Part shown: positions 63,299 to 64,000 of the stretch, piece after piece
Position numbering within the stretch: the first letter of the stretch is position 1
How the letters are laid out: each line of letters begins with the position of its first letter
The notes under the pieces: generated by a model
Databases searched by the model: none
What the model was told of the DNA's origin: nothing
The model's input: only the letters and a program-made list of their open reading frames with translations
Position numbers and translations under genes: made by a program
NCBI GenBank assembly: GCA_040255405.1
Contig: JBDZUX010000012.1
Location: forward strand, 1 to 64,000
Reading direction: 5' to 3'
Length of the DNA: 64,000 bases
Source of the DNA: 66-474 sp040255405
Lineage (GTDB): Bacteria > Pseudomonadota > Gammaproteobacteria > Xanthomonadales > Rhodanobacteraceae

Positions 63299-64000
63299 CT
63301 ACGCCACCCAGCCCGCCAGCACGATCAGCGCGACCACGGCAAGCCACACGATCAACACGCGCAACATCAGGGCGCGGGCGTCCCTGAGTTCGACGATGGG
63401 GTCGTGCGTGTCGAGGGTCAGGCCGTCGCCTGCCTCGATGTCCGCGTTCACGCCCGAGCGCGCCACCGCGCCCAGGAAACCCGGATCCAGTTCCCACATC
63501 GGGCGGCTGGGCTGCGCGTGCCACGCACGCCACGCGCCGATCACCGCGTCGAAATTCGAGACCATCGCCATCGCCAGCGTCATCAGGTGCGCCGGGATCC
63601 AGTCCAGCGCCAACGCGAAGCGGCGCGCGGCGTGGCGGGTGCGCGGGTCGACCCGTTCGGGATCGCTGTCGGCCGTGATCCACGCCAATCGATAGCCCAA
63701 CGCGCCGGCCGGCCCGAGCAGGAAGAACCAGAACAGCACGCCGAAACGGCGCCGCAACGATGCGGTGACGGCGGCTTCCACCAGTTCCGCCGCGGTGAAT
63801 GCGCGCGGCGCGCCGTCGGGCAGGCTGCGCAGGTTGGCCGCGGCGGCGACGCGCGCGACGGGATCGTCTTCCTTCAGCACGGCCTCGAAATCGCTTTCGA
63901 GTTCGCGCGGGCCGAAGGTGTAGAACAGGATCAGCACCGCGAACACCAGCGCCGCCAGTGCGTAGATCCAGTGCTGGATGAAATGCGCGATCAGGGCGCA
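63299..64000 (-). CDS. ampE: AmpE-like membrane protein, partial (open at right edge)
   Basis: The frame remains open to the window end; the visible 233 codons cover most of a CobD/CbiB-related membrane protein. RFGVLFWFFLLGPAGALGYRL (about 80-100) is the core AmpE segment. PAHLMTLAMAMVSNFDAVIGAW and a final helix (LRVLIVWLAVVALIVLAGWVA) follow. AmpE modulates beta-lactamase induction through AmpD/peptidoglycan recycling in enterics, but its molecular role is obscure. The N-terminus lies beyond position 64000. Confidence 0.8.
   Translation of the reverse strand, partial: CALIAHFIQHWIYALAALVFAVLILFYTFGPRELESDFEAVLKEDDPVARVAAAANLRSLPDGAPRAFTAAELVEAAVTASLRRRFGVLFWFFLLGPAGALGYRLAWITADSDPERVDPRTRHAARRFALALDWIPAHLMTLAMAMVSNFDAVIGAWRAWHAQPSRPMWELDPGFLGAVARSGVNADIEAGDGLTLDTHDPIVELRDARALMLRVLIVWLAVVALIVLAGWVA

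Overview
The window is a high-GC gammaproteobacterial chromosome segment spanning the replication origin. Gene content and order (rpmH-rnpA-yidC-mnmE on one side; dnaA-dnaN-recF-gyrB, then a TPR gene, tonB-exbB-exbD-exbD-pdxJ on the other) are those of Xanthomonadales. The ATP synthase operon beside mnmE/yidC points towards the Rhodanobacteraceae rather than Xanthomonas, but that placement is inference. No rRNA or tRNA gene was seen.

Layout. (1) 1-5.8 kb: the leftward atp operon (I-B-E-F-H-A-G-D, cut in atpD), with a recognisable promoter and two intergenic repeat elements inside it. (2) 5.9-9.6 kb: leftward rpmH-rnpA-yidC-mnmE behind a near-consensus sigma70 promoter. (3) 9.8-16.0 kb: rightward dnaA, oriC with DnaA boxes and an AT-rich stretch, dnaN, recF carrying two perfect parS palindromes, and gyrB. 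(4) 16.1-20.1 kb: a secreted TPR protein and a TonB-ExbB-ExbD-ExbD energiser. (5) 20.1-26.9 kb: leftward pdxJ, a phosphopantetheinyl transferase, acetyl-CoA synthetase, a small membrane protein and a two-domain M16 zinc peptidase. (6) 27.0-31.4 kb: a leftward colicin V-type microcin locus: membrane fusion protein, C39-peptidase ABC exporter, a double-glycine-leader precursor with an unusual glycine zipper, and a two-helix candidate immunity protein. This is the most novel part of the window. (7) 31.6-35.5 kb: a radical SAM protein, two small membrane proteins and an S9 peptidase lipoprotein. (8) 35.9-54.8 kb: a Wzx/Wzy-type exopolysaccharide cluster: an initiating phosphoglycosyl transferase, four GT4 glycosyltransferases, an asparagine synthase-like amidotransferase, a methyltransferase, a kinase-like protein, a sulfotransferase, a flippase, a candidate polymerase, a Wzc-type autokinase and a divergent Wza-type outer-membrane lipoprotein. 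(9) 54.9-64 kb: a MerR/TipAS regulator with its own 19-bp-spacer promoter, two secreted S9 peptidases, a carboxylesterase translationally coupled to a LytS/AlgZ-AlgR two-component pair, and a partial ampE.

How the genes work together. Replication initiation, origin segregation (parS), ribosome/RNase P components and membrane insertion form the conserved core. The exopolysaccharide operon reads as one leftward unit of twelve genes, many overlapping by 4 nt or less; its sulfotransferase, amidotransferase and methyltransferase predict a decorated, probably anionic polymer. In the microcin locus the exporter trims the leader at Gly-Gly and secretes the core peptide, presumably through a TolC-type channel encoded elsewhere.
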